Assembly: GCF_002127325.2 (NCBI RefSeq)
Contig: NC_035446.2
Span: 160,983,878-161,047,877 of the forward strand
Origin: Helianthus annuus
Taxonomy: Eukaryota > Streptophyta > Magnoliopsida > Asterales > Asteraceae
DNA: 64,000 bases
Reading direction: 5' to 3'
How positions within the stretch are numbered: position 1 is the first letter of the stretch; each line of letters starts with the position of its first letter. Below are positions 12,348-27,000 of this stretch, piece by piece. A program made the translations under genes and the position numbers. The notes under the pieces are model-generated. The model had not been told where the DNA came from. It was given only the letters and a program-made list of their open reading frames with translations, and made no database searches.

Positions 12348-13039
12348 ATGTTATTCATGTTATTCATGTTATTTCAAAGTCCCGTTTAGGGCAAAGATGT
12401 ACTGGTACTTTATTTAAAATTGAAATAGTTAATTTGAATTTCTCATTTAATTATGTGCATGAATTTAACAATTAAATAATGGAAAATATAAATTTTTTTA
12501 TTTGCCATTTTATAAGAATCTTAGTAAGGTATAACCTAGCTTGAATGCCTTATTAACAGGCCTGACCATGATGGTAAAACCTGGTTGAAAAGATTCCACT
12601 CCCTGTTGACATCTGAAAACATGTTAACATTCCTGGCTAAGCGTGATCGGTAGAATCACACAAGCCACCCTTTTTAATAAATTATCTACAGATTATATCT
12701 GTATACAAGTCTATTAATGACTTGATACCTACGGGTTATGACTATGTCATATAGTGACAGTTGTGGTTTATGACTCTCTGTCTAGTAAAGGATTATTTGT
12801 TTAATTATACAATTTATAATCCTATAAAAATCTAAATTTATAATTTAGTGATTGTCCTTGTGACTAGGCCTATGGTGCCAATATATATATTTTCATTCCT
12901 TGATTGCTAATAAGAGCCTGAATGAAATTTATTAAATTAACTGCTAAGGTTCTTGATACCATGGTTAATAAATCGTCTAGAACGATAATACTGTTAGGTT
13001 CTAAATAGACCTTGTCCTTTATTGTAGCTTAAAGCTACA

Positions 13040-16000
13040 ATGGCCAAATCGGAGGAGACCAACAGTCATTCTGGGGAACACTCAGATAATACAAAGATTC
13101 ACGTTACCGGTGCAGAGTTGCAAGCACTGAAAGATAACGCTGTTGCCAAAGCTATGGATAGGCAATTCAGGGAATCTAGTGGTACTCGGAGTAGGACCCG
13201 AACAGAACCGCACGCAAAGCCCAAGACTCATTCTGAGGCTCATAGTAAGCCACCCTCTAAAAAGAGTGAGCCAAAGAAAGCTGAGGATGATAATCACTCC
13301 TCCAACCACAGCAGCGTCCCAAAGCAGGAGATTAAGCTGAACCATGATACGTACAGCAGGTCATGTACGTACAAGTATTTTGTATCTTGCAAGCCCAGAG
13401 ATTTCACTGGGGAAAAGGGAGCCGTCGATTGTATGACGTGGATTGATGAGATGGATACTGTGGTCGATATCAGCGGGTGTGCTGATAGGGATGTTGTGAA
13501 GTACGCATCCCAGTCATTCAAGGGAGACGCGTTAGCATGGTGGAAGTCGCTTCTACAAGTTACTGGAAAGACCGCTCTGTATAACATGACTTGGGATCAG
13601 TTTGTAGCACTGATCAAGGAAAATTTCTGTCCGCAACATGAGGTCGAGAGAATTGAATCGGATTTTGTGTCTCTAGTTATGAAGAAGCTCGATTGTCAAG
13701 CGTATCTTACGACGTTCAACACCTTATCCCGGTTAGTGCCTTATTTGGTGACCCTGGAGCCGCGTAGGATCGCTCGATTTATTGGGGGTCTGGCACCGGA
13801 GATAAAGGCAAGCGTCAAGGCTTCAAGGCCTACTACATTTAGATCAGTAGCTGATCTATCCCTCTCCCTCACTCAAGATGTCGTCAGACTAAGAGCTATG
13901 AAGAGCTCGGAAGAGAACAAAAGGAAACGTGAGGATGACACCTCACGAAGATCTGAGAAACGACACAAGGGAAACAACGACCATAGGAAAGGGTCGGGGT
14001 TCAAGAAAGGGGATCAGTCGGGTGAGAAACCCAAATGCAAGGTTTGTAGGAGGCATCACTTTGGGAGATGCATGCAAGAATCTAAGTCCCAGTCTTTCGA
14101 GAAACGTTGTGGGATCTGCAAGTCCACAGATCATAAAGCTGTGGATTGCAAGAAAATGAAGGATGCAACTTGTTTCGGTTGCAACGAGAAAGGGCATATT
14201 CGGCCCAACTGCCCAAAGAATGCGAAGGAAGCAGATGATGGGAAGAAGACTAATGCGAGAGTCTTCAGAATGGACGCAAAGGAAGCAGTCCTTGACGATA
14301 ACGTCATTACCGGTACGTTTCTTGTAAATGATGTTTTTGCTAGAGTCTTGTTTGATTCAGGAGCTGATAAGTCGTTTGTAGATGATAAGTTTTGTAAACT
14401 GTTGAACCTTCCTGTTAAAACCTTAAGTGTGAAATATGAGGTGGAATTAGCCGATGGAACCATAGAAACCGCCTCGACTGTTCTAGATGGATGTGTTATA
14501 TCCATTAGGAATCATTCTTTCCCGCTATCCTTGCTTCCCTTTAAGCTAGCTGGATTCGACATAGTGATAGGCATGGATTGGTTGTCGAGTAACCAAGCCC
14601 AGATTCTGTGCAACAGAAAGCAGGTAATAGTGAAGACTCCGCCTGGTGAGTCACTTACTATTCAAGGAGATACCCATCATGGATTGCCGGAGCAAGTGTC
14701 CATGCTCAAGGCATCCAGATGCATGCAGAAAGGATGTGTCATTTATATGGCACAAGTTACCATTGATGAGCCGAAGCCGAAGATTGAAGATATTCCTGTT
14801 ATTTCGGAATATCCTGAGGTTTTCCCTGAAGAGCTACCTGGTTTGCCACCTGATAGGCAAGTAGAGTTTCGGATAGATATCATACCAGGCGCTGCACCTG
14901 TAGCAAGAGCACCATACAGATTGGCACCAACGGAGATGAAGGAGTTGAGGACGCAGTTGGATGATCTATTAGCTAAAGGTTTTATTAGACCTAGCTCATC
15001 TCCTTGGGGAGCGCCAATCTTGTTCGTTAAAAAGAAGGATGGGTCGATGCGTCTGTGCATCGATTATCGTGAGCTTAACAAGGTCACTATCAAGAATAGA
15101 TATCCGTTACCCAGGATCGACGATCTGTTCGATCAGTTGCAAGGAGCAAGCTATTTCTCCAAGATTGACCTAAGGTCAGGATATCATCAGTTGAAGGTCA
15201 AGGAGGAAGACGTACACAAGACCGCGTTTAGGACTCGTTATGGACATTACGAGTTCCTAGTGATGCCTTTTGGGCTCACTAACGCACCAGCCGCATTCAT
15301 GGATCTCATGAATCGCGTCTGCAAGCCTTACTTAGATAAGTTCGTCATCGTCTTCATTGATGACATTCTTATCTACTCGAAGAGCCAAGCTGATCATGAG
15401 AAACACCTTCGTTGTATTCTCAAACTTCTGCATCAAGAGAAGCTTTATGCCAAATTCTCGAAGTGTGAATTTTGGCTTCGAGAAGTCCAATTCCTTGAAC
15501 ATGTTGTAAGCGAGCGTGGTATCCAAGTAGATCCCGCTAAAGTAGAAGCAGTCATGAATTGGCAGGAGCCGAAGACTCCTACTGAGATTCGCAGTTTCCT
15601 CGGATTGGCAGGATATTATAGGAGATTCATCGAGAACTTCTCAAGGATTGCTGCGCCCCTAACCTCATTGACCCGTAAGAAGATTAAGTTTGATTGGGGC
15701 CCTAAGCATCAGGAATCCTTTGACATTCTGAAGCAGAAGCTGAGCAATGCGCCAGTGTTGACATTGCCTGATGGAATAGATGAATTTGTGGTGTATTGTG
15801 ATGCATCACATACTGGCATGGGCTGTGTACTCATGCAGAAAGGCAAAGTCATTGCCTACGCTTCTCGACAGCTAAAGGTGCACGAGAAGAACTACACCAC
15901 CCACGATTTGGAATTGGGTGCAGTTGTGTTTGCTTTGAAGCTATGGAGACATTACTTGTATGGAACCAAGTGTATAATATATTCGGATCACAAGAGTCTT

Positions 16001-17532
16001 CAACACTTGTTCAATCAGAAGGAATTGAACATGCGTCAAAGGCGATGGATGGAAACTCTCAATGATTATGACTGTGAGATAAGATACCATCCAGGCAAGG
16101 CAAATGTGGTTGCCGACGCCTTAAGCAGAAAAGAAAGGGTTAAACCGATCAGAATCAATGCCAAGCGCATTGAAATAAGAAATAATTTGAATGAAAGGGT
16201 GTTAGCTGCACAGAAGGAAGCTGTGCTGGAAGCTAACTATCCTGCAGAAAAGTTAGGAGTAACTGAGGAGCAGTTATCCTACGATAAAGATGGAATGCTA
16301 CGCCTAAACGGACGAATATGGGTTCCAGTATATGGAGGACTTCGGGATGTTATCCTCCAGGAAGCCCACAGCTCTAAATACTCCGTTCATCCTGGAGCTG
16401 ATAAGATGTACCAGGATTTGAAAACAAACTACTGGTGGATTGGTTTGAAAAAGTCAGTAGCTGAGCATGTAACTAAATGCTTGACTTGTGCGCAAGTCAA
16501 GGCCGAGCATCAGAAGCCGTCAGGTTTGCTTCAACAACCTGAAATTCCCAAATGGAAATGGGAAATGGTGACAATGGATTTTATCACCAAGTTGCCAAAG
16601 ACGAAAAAGGGAAATGATACCATATGGGTCATAGTAGACAGACTGACTAAGTCAGCTCATTTCCTACCCATCAAGGAGACGTATAGCTCCGATATGTTAG
16701 CTCAATTATACGTCGATAAGATAGTAGCGCTACATGGTATACCTATATCTATTATCTCCGATAGAGATACTAGATATACGTCGCATTTTTGGAAAAGTTT
16801 CCAACAGTCGTTGGGCACTCGTTTGAATTTTAGTACGGCTTATCATCCTCAGACTGATGGTCAGAGTGAGCGTACTATTCAAACCTTGGAAGACATGCTT
16901 CGTGCATGTGCGATCGACTTGGGTGGTAGTTGGGATAAGAACCTACCACTGATTGAATTCTCCTACAACAACAGCTACCATTCCAGCATAAAGGCTGCGC
17001 CTTTTGAGGCCCTATACGGTAGAAAGTGTAGATCGCCCATTTGTTGGGCAGAAGTTGGAGATGTCCAGTTGTCTGGACCAGATATCGTCTTTGAGACGAC
17101 AGACAAAATCGTTCAGATCCGTGATCGTTTGAAAGCTGCCAGGGATAGGCAGAAAAGTTATGCGGATCCTAAGCGCAAGGATTTTCACTTCGATGTAGGT
17201 GAAAAAGTATTGCTTAAAGTATCGCCCTGGAAGGGTGTGATGAGATTTGGAAAGAAAGGCAAGCTGAGCCCGAGATACATAGGACCTTTCGAGATTATCG
17301 AACGTGTCGGGTCAGTCGCTTACAAGTTTAAACTTGCCTGAAGAGCTTAGTACTATTTATAATGTGTTCCATATCTGTAATTTGAAGAAGTTTTCGCTGA
17401 CGATTCACTGGTTATACCGCATACAGATATACACATAGACGAAAGTCTAAATTTGTGGAAAAACCTTTGTCGTTGAGGGATCGACAGGTTAAAGAAGCTT
17501 CGACGGAAGCACGTGCCTATTGTTAAGGTCAA
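13040..17532 (+). pseudogene. Chromovirus gag-pol, copy 1, truncated at the assembly gap
   Basis: Same protein as the 19416-23990 copy for about 1430 codons. It is then broken by an extra T near 17330 that brings in TGA at 17339-17341, followed by more single-base indels up to the N run at 17533. All domains through integrase are present; the C-terminal chromodomain-like tail is lost. The defects cluster at the contig end, so this is probably a sequencing/assembly artefact rather than a biological pseudogene. Confidence 0.8.
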
Positions 17533-17545
17533 NNNNNNNNNNNNN
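17533..17545. other. Assembly gap (13 Ns)
   Basis: Run of N. Sequence on its left corresponds to 23908 of the second block and sequence on its right to 11169 of the first block. Confidence 1.
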
Positions 17546-18540
17546 ATAACCCTGATGCTTTTGTGGATGAGCCAGTGGGTCATAACCCACTCGGACCGGA
17601 GGACCACTTTTCTGGTGGTCACGAGATGGACGTCGAACGAGGATACGGACCCCTCGCTACCACCGTCAGGTACGCCCATCTCCCATCGAGATATCGGATG
17701 GTCGCCATTTAGGGGATCACCCTACAATGGTGGGGACAGCTTTCAGGAGAGATTTAAGCAGCATGATTGGTATTACACCCCCAGCCACAACTCTCCGATG
17801 CTCCAGTCTCACCAAGGTTTCGCCGGTGCACTCGCAGCACCACTCGCAGCAGCAGCAGCTTCAGCAGCAGCCGCCTCTACCGCAGGACCTATCTGAGGCC
17901 CTATGGCGTGACGTGATCACTCCGTCACCACCGCCGCCACCAGTTTTACCTCCTCCGCCTCAGAGGCCTAGGAGGAACGCGCGCATGTCTACGCGCGGAG
18001 GGATTCGCATAGGCACCCCTCCACACGTTGGTAGAAGCCGCTACACGCCTCTTCCCGAGGAGTCCGAGACGGGGGAGTCTCAGCATCCCGTATCGGAGGT
18101 CACTTCAGTACCGATCCCGCCTCTGCCGCCACAGAACTATGGAGAGCCGATTCCGGCTTATGCTAGTGCAGCTCAGATTAACCCGTTCGAGCATGTTTTC
18201 CCTCAGGGTTATGATTACACAGGAGACCCTTATTGGCAAGCTGTGAACTACAGCTCACTTCCACCTAGTGGTCCATTTGGAGGACACTTGGACTGCTGGG
18301 CAGTCTACTTTTGGCTACCCTCCGGGTTACCAGCAGCCACAGCCACCGCAGCCGCAGCAGTACCAGCCACCGCCACCGGCGCCTATGATGTCGCCGCCGC
18401 AGGTTCAGGAAATCCTGCATGGGATTGATAGCATGCGACGTGAGTTTCAACACGAGATGCGAGCTGATCGCCGACGCACCAGTGGCATGTTCAAGAAGGT
18501 GTTCGACTTGCTCAAGGGTAAGAGCAAGAGGGATCATTGA
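17546..18540 (+). pseudogene. ORF1 copy 2, 5'-partial with frameshifts
   Basis: Begins in the middle of ORF1 directly after the gap. Single-base changes near 17636, 17680, 17700 and 17815 and an extra G near 18281 split it into three frames (17513-17896, 17727-18428, 18268-18540). It carries CAG where copy 1 has the nonsense TAG. Otherwise it is the same protein as copy 1 and ends with the same basic tail. Confidence 0.6.
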
Positions 18541-18567
18541 ATCCTTTAATTATTGTCTCATTTACTC

Positions 18568-18724
18568 ATGTCCCTGCGTGGACATCTATCCTTGTACTCT
18601 ACCCCTGCGTGGGTATATCTATCTTATTCTACCCCTGCGTGGGTATGCTGTTCTGTTGACCCCTGCGTGGGTTTGCTTTATTTTATTTTGCTTTTGTTGT
18701 TATTTGTTTAGCCCCTGCGCGGGC
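18568..18724 (+). promoter_or_regulatory. Hairpin array, second copy
   Basis: Same five stem-loops as at 12191-12347, carried by the duplicated block; not independent evidence. Confidence 0.55.
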
Positions 18725-19415
18725 ATGTTATTCATGTTATTCATGTTATTTCAAAGTCCCGTTTAGGGCAAAGATGTACTGGTACTTTATTTAAAATTGA
18801 AATAGTTAATTTGAATTTCTCATTTAATTATGTGCATGAATTTAACAATTAAATAATGGAAATATAAATTTTTTTATTTGCCATTTTATAAGAATCTTAG
18901 TAAGGTATAACCTAGCTTGAATGCCTTATTAACAGGCCTGACCATGATGGTAAAACCTGGTTGAAAAGATTCCACTCCCTGTTGACATCTGAAAACATGT
19001 TAACATTCCTGGCTAAGCGTGATCGGTAGAATCACACAAGCCACCCTTTTTAATAAATTATCTACAGATTATATCTGTATACAAGTCTATTAATGACTTG
19101 ATACCTACGGGTTATGACTATGTCATATAGTGACAGTTGTGGTTTATGACTCTCTGTCTAGTAAAGGATTATTTGTTTAATTATACAATTTATAATCCTA
19201 TAAAAATCTAAATTTATAATTTAGTGATTGTCCTTGTGACTAGGCCTATGGTGCCAATATATATATTTTCATTCCTTGATTGCTAATAAGAGCCTGAATG
19301 AAATTTATTAAATTAACTGCTAAGGTTCTTGATACCATGGTTAATAAATCGTCTAGAACGATAATACTGTTAGGTTCTAAATAGACCTTGTCCTTTATTG
19401 TAGCTTAAAGCTACA

Positions 19416-22400
19416 ATGGCCAAATCGGAGGAGACCAACAGTCATTCTGGGGAACACTCAGATAATACAAAGATTCACGTTACCGGTGCAGAGTTGCAAG
19501 CACTGAAAGATAACGCTGTTGCCAAAGCTATGGATAGGCAATTCAGGGAATCTAGTGGTACTCGGAGTAGGACCCGAACAGAACCGCACGCAAAGCCCAA
19601 GACTCATTCTGAGGCTCATAGTAAGCCACCCTCTAAAAAGAGTGAGCCAAAGAAAGCTGAGGATGATAATCACTCCTCCAACCACAGCAGCGTCCCAAAG
19701 CAGGAGATTAAGCTGAACCATGATACGTACAGCAGGTCATGTACGTACAAGTATTTTGTATCTTGCAAGCCCAGAGATTTCACTGGGGAAAAGGGAGCCG
19801 TCGATTGTATGACGTGGATTGATGAGATGGATACTGTGGTCGATATCAGCGGGTGTGCTGATAGGGATGTTGTGAAGTACGCATCCCAGTCATTCAAGGG
19901 AGACGCGTTAGCATGGTGGAAGTCGCTTCTACAAGTTACTGGAAAGACCGCTCTGTATAACATGACTTGGGATCAGTTTGTAGCACTGATCAAGGAAAAT
20001 TTCTGTCCGCAACATGAGGTCGAGAGAATTGAATCGGATTTTGTGTCTCTAGTTATGAAGAAGCTCGATTGTCAAGCGTATCTTACGACGTTCAACACCT
20101 TATCCCGGTTAGTGCCTTATTTGGTGACCCTGGAGCCGCGTAGGATCGCTCGATTTATTGGGGGTCTGGCACCGGAGATAAAGGCAAGCGTCAAGGCTTC
20201 AAGGCCTACTACATTTAGATCAGTAGCTGATCTATCCCTCTCCCTCACTCAAGATGTCGTCAGACTAAGAGCTATGAAGAGCTCGGAAGAGAACAAAAGG
20301 AAACGTGAGGATGACACCTCACGAAGATCTGAGAAACGACACAAGGGAAACAACGACCATAGGAAAGGGTCGGGGTTCAAGAAAGGGGATCAGTCGGGTG
20401 AGAAACCCAAATGCAAGGTTTGTAGGAGGCATCACTTTGGGAGATGCATGCAAGAATCTAAGTCCCAGTCTTTCGAGAAACGTTGTGGGATCTGCAAGTC
20501 CACAGATCATAAAGCTGTGGATTGCAAGAAAATGAAGGATGCAACTTGTTTCGGTTGCAACGAGAAAGGGCATATTCGGCCCAACTGCCCAAAGAATGCG
20601 AAGGAAGCAGATGATGGGAAGAAGACTAATGCGAGAGTCTTCAGAATGGACGCAAAGGAAGCAGTCCTTGACGATAACGTCATTACCGGTACGTTTCTTG
20701 TAAATGATGTTTTTGCTAGAGTCTTGTTTGATTCAGGAGCTGATAAGTCGTTTGTAGATGATAAGTTTTGTAAACTGTTGAACCTTCCTGTTAAAACCTT
20801 AAGTGTGAAATATGAGGTGGAATTAGCCGATGGAACCATAGAAACCGCCTCGACTGTTCTAGATGGATGTGTTATATCCATTAGGAATCATTCTTTCCCG
20901 CTATCCTTGCTTCCCTTTAAGCTAGCTGGATTCGACATAGTGATAGGCATGGATTGGTTGTCGAGTAACCAAGCCCAGATTCTGTGCAACAGAAAGCAGG
21001 TAATAGTGAAGACTCCGCCTGGTGAGTCACTTACTATTCAAGGAGATACCCATCATGGATTGCCGGAGCAAGTGTCCATGCTCAAGGCATCCAGATGCAT
21101 GCAGAAAGGATGTGTCATTTATATGGCACAAGTTACCATTGATGAGCCGAAGCCGAAGATTGAAGATATTCCTGTTATTTCGGAATATCCTGAGGTTTTC
21201 CCTGAAGAGCTACCTGGTTTGCCACCTGATAGGCAAGTAGAGTTTCGGATAGATATCATACCAGGCGCTGCACCTGTAGCAAGAGCACCATACAGATTGG
21301 CACCAACGGAGATGAAGGAGTTGAGGACGCAGTTGGATGATCTATTAGCTAAAGGTTTTATTAGACCTAGCTCATCTCCTTGGGGAGCGCCAATCTTGTT
21401 CGTTAAAAAGAAGGATGGGTCGATGCGTCTGTGCATCGATTATCGTGAGCTTAACAAGGTCACTATCAAGAATAGATATCCGTTACCCAGGATCGACGAT
21501 CTGTTCGATCAGTTGCAAGGAGCAAGCTATTTCTCCAAGATTGACCTAAGGTCAGGATATCATCAGTTGAAGGTCAAGGAGGAAGACGTACACAAGACCG
21601 CGTTTAGGACTCGTTATGGACATTACGAGTTCCTAGTGATGCCTTTTGGGCTCACTAACGCACCAGCCGCATTCATGGATCTCATGAATCGCGTCTGCAA
21701 GCCTTACTTAGATAAGTTCGTCATCGTCTTCATTGATGACATTCTTATCTACTCGAAGAGCCAAGCTGATCATGAGAAACACCTTCGTTGTATTCTCAAA
21801 CTTCTGCATCAAGAGAAGCTTTATGCCAAATTCTCGAAGTGTGAATTTTGGCTTCGAGAAGTCCAATTCCTTGAACATGTTGTAAGCGAGCGTGGTATCC
21901 AAGTAGATCCCGCTAAAGTAGAAGCAGTCATGAATTGGCAGGAGCCGAAGACTCCTACTGAGATTCGCAGTTTCCTCGGATTGGCAGGATATTATAGGAG
22001 ATTCATCGAGAACTTCTCAAGGATTGCTGCGCCCCTAACCTCATTGACCCGTAAGAAGATTAAGTTTGATTGGGGCCCTAAGCATCAGGAATCCTTTGAC
22101 ATTCTGAAGCAGAAGCTGAGCAATGCGCCAGTGTTGACATTGCCTGATGGAATAGATGAATTTGTGGTGTATTGTGATGCATCACATACTGGCATGGGCT
22201 GTGTACTCATGCAGAAAGGCAAAGTCATTGCCTACGCTTCTCGACAGCTAAAGGTGCACGAGAAGAACTACACCACCCACGATTTGGAATTGGGTGCAGT
22301 TGTGTTTGCTTTGAAGCTATGGAGACATTACTTGTATGGAACCAAGTGTATAATATATTCGGATCACAAGAGTCTTCAACACTTGTTCAATCAGAAGGAA

Positions 22401-23990
22401 TTGAACATGCGTCAAAGGCGATGGATGGAAACTCTCAATGATTATGACTGTGAGATAAGATACCATCCAGGCAAGGCAAATGTGGTTGCCGACGCCTTAA
22501 GCAGAAAAGAAAGGGTTAAACCGATCAGAATCAATGCCAAGCGCATTGAAATAAGAAATAATTTGAATGAAAGGGTGTTAGCTGCACAGAAGGAAGCTGT
22601 GCTGGAAGCTAACTATCCTGCAGAAAAGTTAGGAGTAACTGAGGAGCAGTTATCCTACGATAAAGATGGAATGCTACGCCTAAACGGACGAATATGGGTT
22701 CCAGTATATGGAGGACTTCGGGATGTTATCCTCCAGGAAGCCCACAGCTCTAAATACTCCGTTCATCCTGGAGCTGATAAGATGTACCAGGATTTGAAAA
22801 CAAACTACTGGTGGATTGGTTTGAAAAAGTCAGTAGCTGAGCATGTAACTAAATGCTTGACTTGTGCGCAAGTCAAGGCCGAGCATCAGAAGCCGTCAGG
22901 TTTGCTTCAACAACCTGAAATTCCCAAATGGAAATGGGAAATGGTGACAATGGATTTTATCACCAAGTTGCCAAAGACGAAAAAGGGAAATGATACCATA
23001 TGGGTCATAGTAGACAGACTGACTAAGTCAGCTCATTTCCTACCCATCAAGGAGACGTATAGCTCCGATATGTTAGCTCAATTATACGTCGATAAGATAG
23101 TAGCGCTACATGGTATACCTATATCTATTATCTCCGATAGAGATACTAGATATACGTCGCATTTTTGGAAAAGTTTCCAACAGTCGTTGGGCACTCGTTT
23201 GAATTTTAGTACGGCTTATCATCCTCAGACTGATGGTCAGAGTGAGCGTACTATTCAAACCTTGGAAGACATGCTTCGTGCATGTGCGATCGACTTGGGT
23301 GGTAGTTGGGATAAGAACCTACCACTGATTGAATTCTCCTACAACAACAGCTACCATTCCAGCATAAAGGCTGCGCCTTTTGAGGCCCTATACGGTAGAA
23401 AGTGTAGATCGCCCATTTGTTGGGCAGAAGTTGGAGATGTCCAGTTGTCTGGACCAGATATCGTCTTTGAGACGACAGACAAAATCGTTCAGATCCGTGA
23501 TCGTTTGAAAGCTGCCAGGGATAGGCAGAAAAGTTATGCGGATCCTAAGCGCAAGGATTTTCACTTCGATGTAGGTGAAAAAGTATTGCTTAAAGTATCG
23601 CCCTGGAAGGGTGTGATGAGATTTGGAAAGAAAGGCAAGCTGAGCCCGAGATACATAGGACCTTTCGAGATTATCGAACGTGTCGGGTCAGTCGCTTACA
23701 AGTTAAACTTGCCTGAAGAGCTTAGTACTATTTATAATGTGTTCCATATCTGTAATTTGAAGAAGTGTTTCGCTGACGATTCACTGGTTATACCGCATAC
23801 AGATATACACATAGACGAAAGTCTAAAATTTGTGGAAAAACCTTTGTCGATTGAGGATCGACAGGTAAAGAAGCTTCGACGGAAGCACGTGCCTATTGTT
23901 AAGGTCAAATGGGATGCCCGTAGAGGACCCGAGTATACGTGGGAAGTGGAATCCACGATGAAAGAAAAATATCCCCAATTGTTTGAATAA
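19416..23990 (+). CDS. Chromovirus gag-pol polyprotein, intact reading frame
   Basis: 1524 codons in one frame, start [10 protein letters not shown]. Gag core is at about residues 110-290. A Cys/His-rich region ends in a CCHC zinc knuckle, [14 protein letters not shown] (378-391). The protease motif FDSGAD has its Asp at 439. RT has [23 protein letters not shown] and the active site FIDD (772-775). RNase H shows VYCDASHTG with Asp921. Integrase has an HHCC-like zinc-binding region and D1180, D1241, E1277 in DD35E spacing. The GPF/Y-type motif is [10 protein letters not shown] and the tail ([18 protein letters not shown]) is chromodomain-like. Every catalytic residue I checked is present, so the element may be competent. 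It produces the virus-like particle proteins and enzymes for reverse transcription and integration. The chromodomain class is thought to guide insertion into heterochromatin. Confidence 0.93.
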   Translation: MAKSEETNSHSGEHSDNTKIHVTGAELQALKDNAVAKAMDRQFRESSGTRSRTRTEPHAKPKTHSEAHSKPPSKKSEPKKAEDDNHSSNHSSVPKQEIKLNHDTYSRSCTYKYFVSCKPRDFTGEKGAVDCMTWIDEMDTVVDISGCADRDVVKYASQSFKGDALAWWKSLLQVTGKTALYNMTWDQFVALIKENFCPQHEVERIESDFVSLVMKKLDCQAYLTTFNTLSRLVPYLVTLEPRRIARFIGGLAPEIKASVKASRPTTFRSVADLSLSLTQDVVRLRAMKSSEENKRKREDDTSRRSEKRHKGNNDHRKGSGFKKGDQSGEKPKCKVCRRHHFGRCMQESKSQSFEKRCGICKSTDHKAVDCKKMKDATCFGCNEKGHIRPNCPKNAKEADDGKKTNARVFRMDAKEAVLDDNVITGTFLVNDVFARVLFDSGADKSFVDDKFCKLLNLPVKTLSVKYEVELADGTIETASTVLDGCVISIRNHSFPLSLLPFKLAGFDIVIGMDWLSSNQAQILCNRKQVIVKTPPGESLTIQGDTHHGLPEQVSMLKASRCMQKGCVIYMAQVTIDEPKPKIEDIPVISEYPEVFPEELPGLPPDRQVEFRIDIIPGAAPVARAPYRLAPTEMKELRTQLDDLLAKGFIRPSSSPWGAPILFVKKKDGSMRLCIDYRELNKVTIKNRYPLPRIDDLFDQLQGASYFSKIDLRSGYHQLKVKEEDVHKTAFRTRYGHYEFLVMPFGLTNAPAAFMDLMNRVCKPYLDKFVIVFIDDILIYSKSQADHEKHLRCILKLLHQEKLYAKFSKCEFWLREVQFLEHVVSERGIQVDPAKVEAVMNWQEPKTPTEIRSFLGLAGYYRRFIENFSRIAAPLTSLTRKKIKFDWGPKHQESFDILKQKLSNAPVLTLPDGIDEFVVYCDASHTGMGCVLMQKGKVIAYASRQLKVHEKNYTTHDLELGAVVFALKLWRHYLYGTKCIIYSDHKSLQHLFNQKELNMRQRRWMETLNDYDCEIRYHPGKANVVADALSRKERVKPIRINAKRIEIRNNLNERVLAAQKEAVLEANYPAEKLGVTEEQLSYDKDGMLRLNGRIWVPVYGGLRDVILQEAHSSKYSVHPGADKMYQDLKTNYWWIGLKKSVAEHVTKCLTCAQVKAEHQKPSGLLQQPEIPKWKWEMVTMDFITKLPKTKKGNDTIWVIVDRLTKSAHFLPIKETYSSDMLAQLYVDKIVALHGIPISIISDRDTRYTSHFWKSFQQSLGTRLNFSTAYHPQTDGQSERTIQTLEDMLRACAIDLGGSWDKNLPLIEFSYNNSYHSSIKAAPFEALYGRKCRSPICWAEVGDVQLSGPDIVFETTDKIVQIRDRLKAARDRQKSYADPKRKDFHFDVGEKVLLKVSPWKGVMRFGKKGKLSPRYIGPFEIIERVGSVAYKLNLPEELSTIYNVFHICNLKKCFADDSLVIPHTDIHIDESLKFVEKPLSIEDRQVKKLRRKHVPIVKVKWDARRGPEYTWEVESTMKEKYPQLFE

Positions 23991-24010
23991 ATCTCGGGGT
24001 CGAGATTTCT

Positions 24011-24026
24011 TTTAAGGGGGTGAGGA
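24011..24026 (+). other. Polypurine tract of the chromovirus
   Basis: TTTAAGGGGGTGAGGA lies immediately upstream of the 3' LTR, just after the gag-pol stop. Confidence 0.85.
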
Positions 24027-27000
24027 TGTAACACCTCAAAAAATTTCGTCCAATAATGTCTTGACACGTGTCATAAGGTTCCGGTATGTGAAAATATACT
24101 TTAGAGGGACTAAAAGTGACAAACGGTGAAAACTATGGAACGTAAGGGTCCAAAGTGTCAACAATGGATAAATAGACTCTATGATAACCCTACATAATGT
24201 TTATAACCTTAAACGGATGGTTCATGGATCATACGGCGCGGAAATTGCACAAAAGTGAAGTATTTCAAACTATAGGGGCCAAAAGTGTCAACATGTTTAA
24301 TTTATACCTCTGAGTGAACTTTTGGCAGACCCGAAGCTTTGTAAAGCTAAAATATACTCACTAGAATATGTGGTAAAAATTTCATGAAGTTTCGCCAACG
24401 TATGAGAAAGTTATGGCCAAAACCGTACTTGAAGGACTAAAAGCGTCAACGTCGAATTTCAGGGCTTTTCGGTTGAGCGCAAAATGTTCCGAGGACATTT
24501 CCATGTTGGTAAAAGTCCTAAGGTTCTTAGAAACCAAGTTTGGGGGTTTACGGGTCGAGAAAAGTAGCCGAAACATCGCGTACAAGTTCAGGGGCCAAAG
24601 CTGTCAAAGATTGAAACTTGTTTGGCTGAACAGGGGGTCAGGCGACCCGCCTGGACTGACCCAAGCGGGCCGCGTGGGTCTGCCAGCGACAGAATTCGCA
24701 AAACAGGCTGATTTGGGTCCGAATTTAAGTTGATAACAGCTCATTCCACCTCCCATCTGCTCCAATACGTGCCCTTGCATGCCTAGTTCTACAGTAGCCT
24801 ACTCCAAACATCTGATTCACTCCTTAAATCAGATTTTTATCATTTTTCTTGGCACTTGAAGTTGTGAACAAGGACCTCTCTTCATTCAAGAACTCTCTCA
24901 AGCATTTCTGGAGCTAATCTGAACGTCAAGGCTGATTCCTAGTGTTCACTAAACATCAATAGGACCCTTGTAAGCTCTCAATTCAATCTTTAATCCGTTC
25001 TTGTTGTGATTATTGCTAAAAGTCAAACTGTTTGTTCATAAGCTTTGACTTTCTGATTAAACAAGTTTCAATCAGTCATTTCTCGAATTGAAACCTGATA
25101 CATGTTGGTAATATTATGGGAAACAAACCCTCAAAAGGGTACTCTCTGATTCCCACTACATGCATGCTAAATGTCGAGTCAAACCTATTTCTAAAAAGTC
25201 AACAGAAGCGATTTTTGTGAAAAATGACATGAATAACGATATAGATGACATGCAATCTGTTTGATCTTCATAGAAAGCCTTATTATGAATATAAGAATGT
25301 ATTTTACCACGATCAACTCGGCGATCTTTAGTGTAAACCCGGATTGGAACCGAAAGTCTTAATAAACGACTTTTTCGTAAACTATCGGTTCGGATCCGTA
25401 CATGCATGTGTGAGATCTGTATTTTAGAGCATTTTTGACCATTGGCATTTTAGTTAAACTTTCTGGAATTTTTGTTGATTAAGTCTATGCTTAGCCGATT
25501 AAATTGCATGTTTCCGATTATGCTTAAAAGTTGACTATTTTGCCCTTTTTGATATAAAACGTGATTTTTGGAAAAGTGAAAGGATAGAAATCTTTATTTC
25601 TAATATATAAACTTGCACCGAAAATTTCGGATCAGTTGGTGGTCCAGATTGTGAGTTATGGCCATTAGCGTAAAACTATATTATAAATTTACATAAACGG
25701 CCCTTTTCGCGTAGAACCCGTTTCTGGCCACGTTTTGATGCAAAACTTTTTACCAACTGATGTATTATAATATTCTGGGAATTTTGATGATTTTTAATTA
25801 ATTTTTGGCTGAACGGATCCTAGATCGCCTAGTTATTTCGGGTTATGTCGGTTTTGACCGTTTAAGTCATAAAATGAGTTTTACACATCCTTTTGACCCG
25901 AAACCTTTTTCTACTGATTTTATAAGTTAAATAAATTATTTTAAGTATTCTGGAAATATAAAAATCTCAGATTTATTGTGAAAACCCGAAAACGCCCTTA
26001 AATCGCATTTTTAGCATTTTAAGCGCATAGTAAGCGTTATACTCGTTTTAATTATATAAGACCTATACCTACTGATGTGTTTAGCATATTTTCATATAAA
26101 AACAGTATGTATAAGTATAAGAACTCAGATTTCCAGTTTTGGCTTTTTAGCCCTTGTGAAATTACTAAATTACCCCTACGGTGCATAGTTTGGTTTTAAA
26201 TGATAAATTTGATATATGGGTCATACCCTACTGATATAATATGTTATATTAAGTATATTTACTGTATGAACCAGACCCGAAACTCAGATTTCTAATTTTA
26301 CTCTTTTATTATCTTTTAAATGACCAAAATGCCCTTCTAAGGCATAAATCGGGTTTAAAATTATTCCGGGCAATATAGAACATAACTTACTGATATTATA
26401 TCATAATTAAAGCATATTATATCAGGGAACTTGCATTTGAATCATTGGTCTACCCGTATCGCCCTTTTCGCGTTCGGTTCGGTTTACGTAACTAGTTTGC
26501 GTAAATTGACCGAAACGGGTCAAACGATATCATTTTTATTTCAAAATCCAGAATGTATTTAGTATACCCATATTATATAAGTATTCAAACTTGTCGGGTC
26601 TAAATCACATTCTATCCGGTCTTTCGCTTAATCGTGCGTAAACCGTATCATTCTTAAAACTAACCGGTCAAAGCTTAGGCTTAAATAAAAGACCCGTTAG
26701 GAATCTAATAGGTTAATTATAAACCTTTGTTCCAGATTAGGAGGCCCGGTAAAAGCTACCAACACTTATCATTTGTGACTTATACTTGCTCAGGTAAATA
26801 CATTTTGACTTATTTTCCCTATACGGGCTTGGGGTACGGTATTTAAAATACCGCTTGATCGGGCGCACAAGTCCTGCTCCTTATGGGTGTACAGTCTTGA
26901 ATAGCTTGTGCGACTTCGTTTAAACAGTCTTGTCTTACTTAAAGGCTTTGGGGGGTTATTGACCGTGTCCCGGATATCCTTGGCATTATCTTACGAGATG

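Larger units (their letters stand above)
11169..23908 (+). repeat. Tandem duplication (two ~6.36-kb blocks) across an N gap
   Basis: 11169-17532 and 17546-23908 are the same sequence at an offset of about 6376 bp, separated by 13 Ns. Across the gag-pol body I see no differences. Indels cluster at the last ~200 bp of block 1 and the first ~300 bp of block 2. This is the pattern of two contigs whose overlapping, low-quality ends were not merged. Confidence 0.85.
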
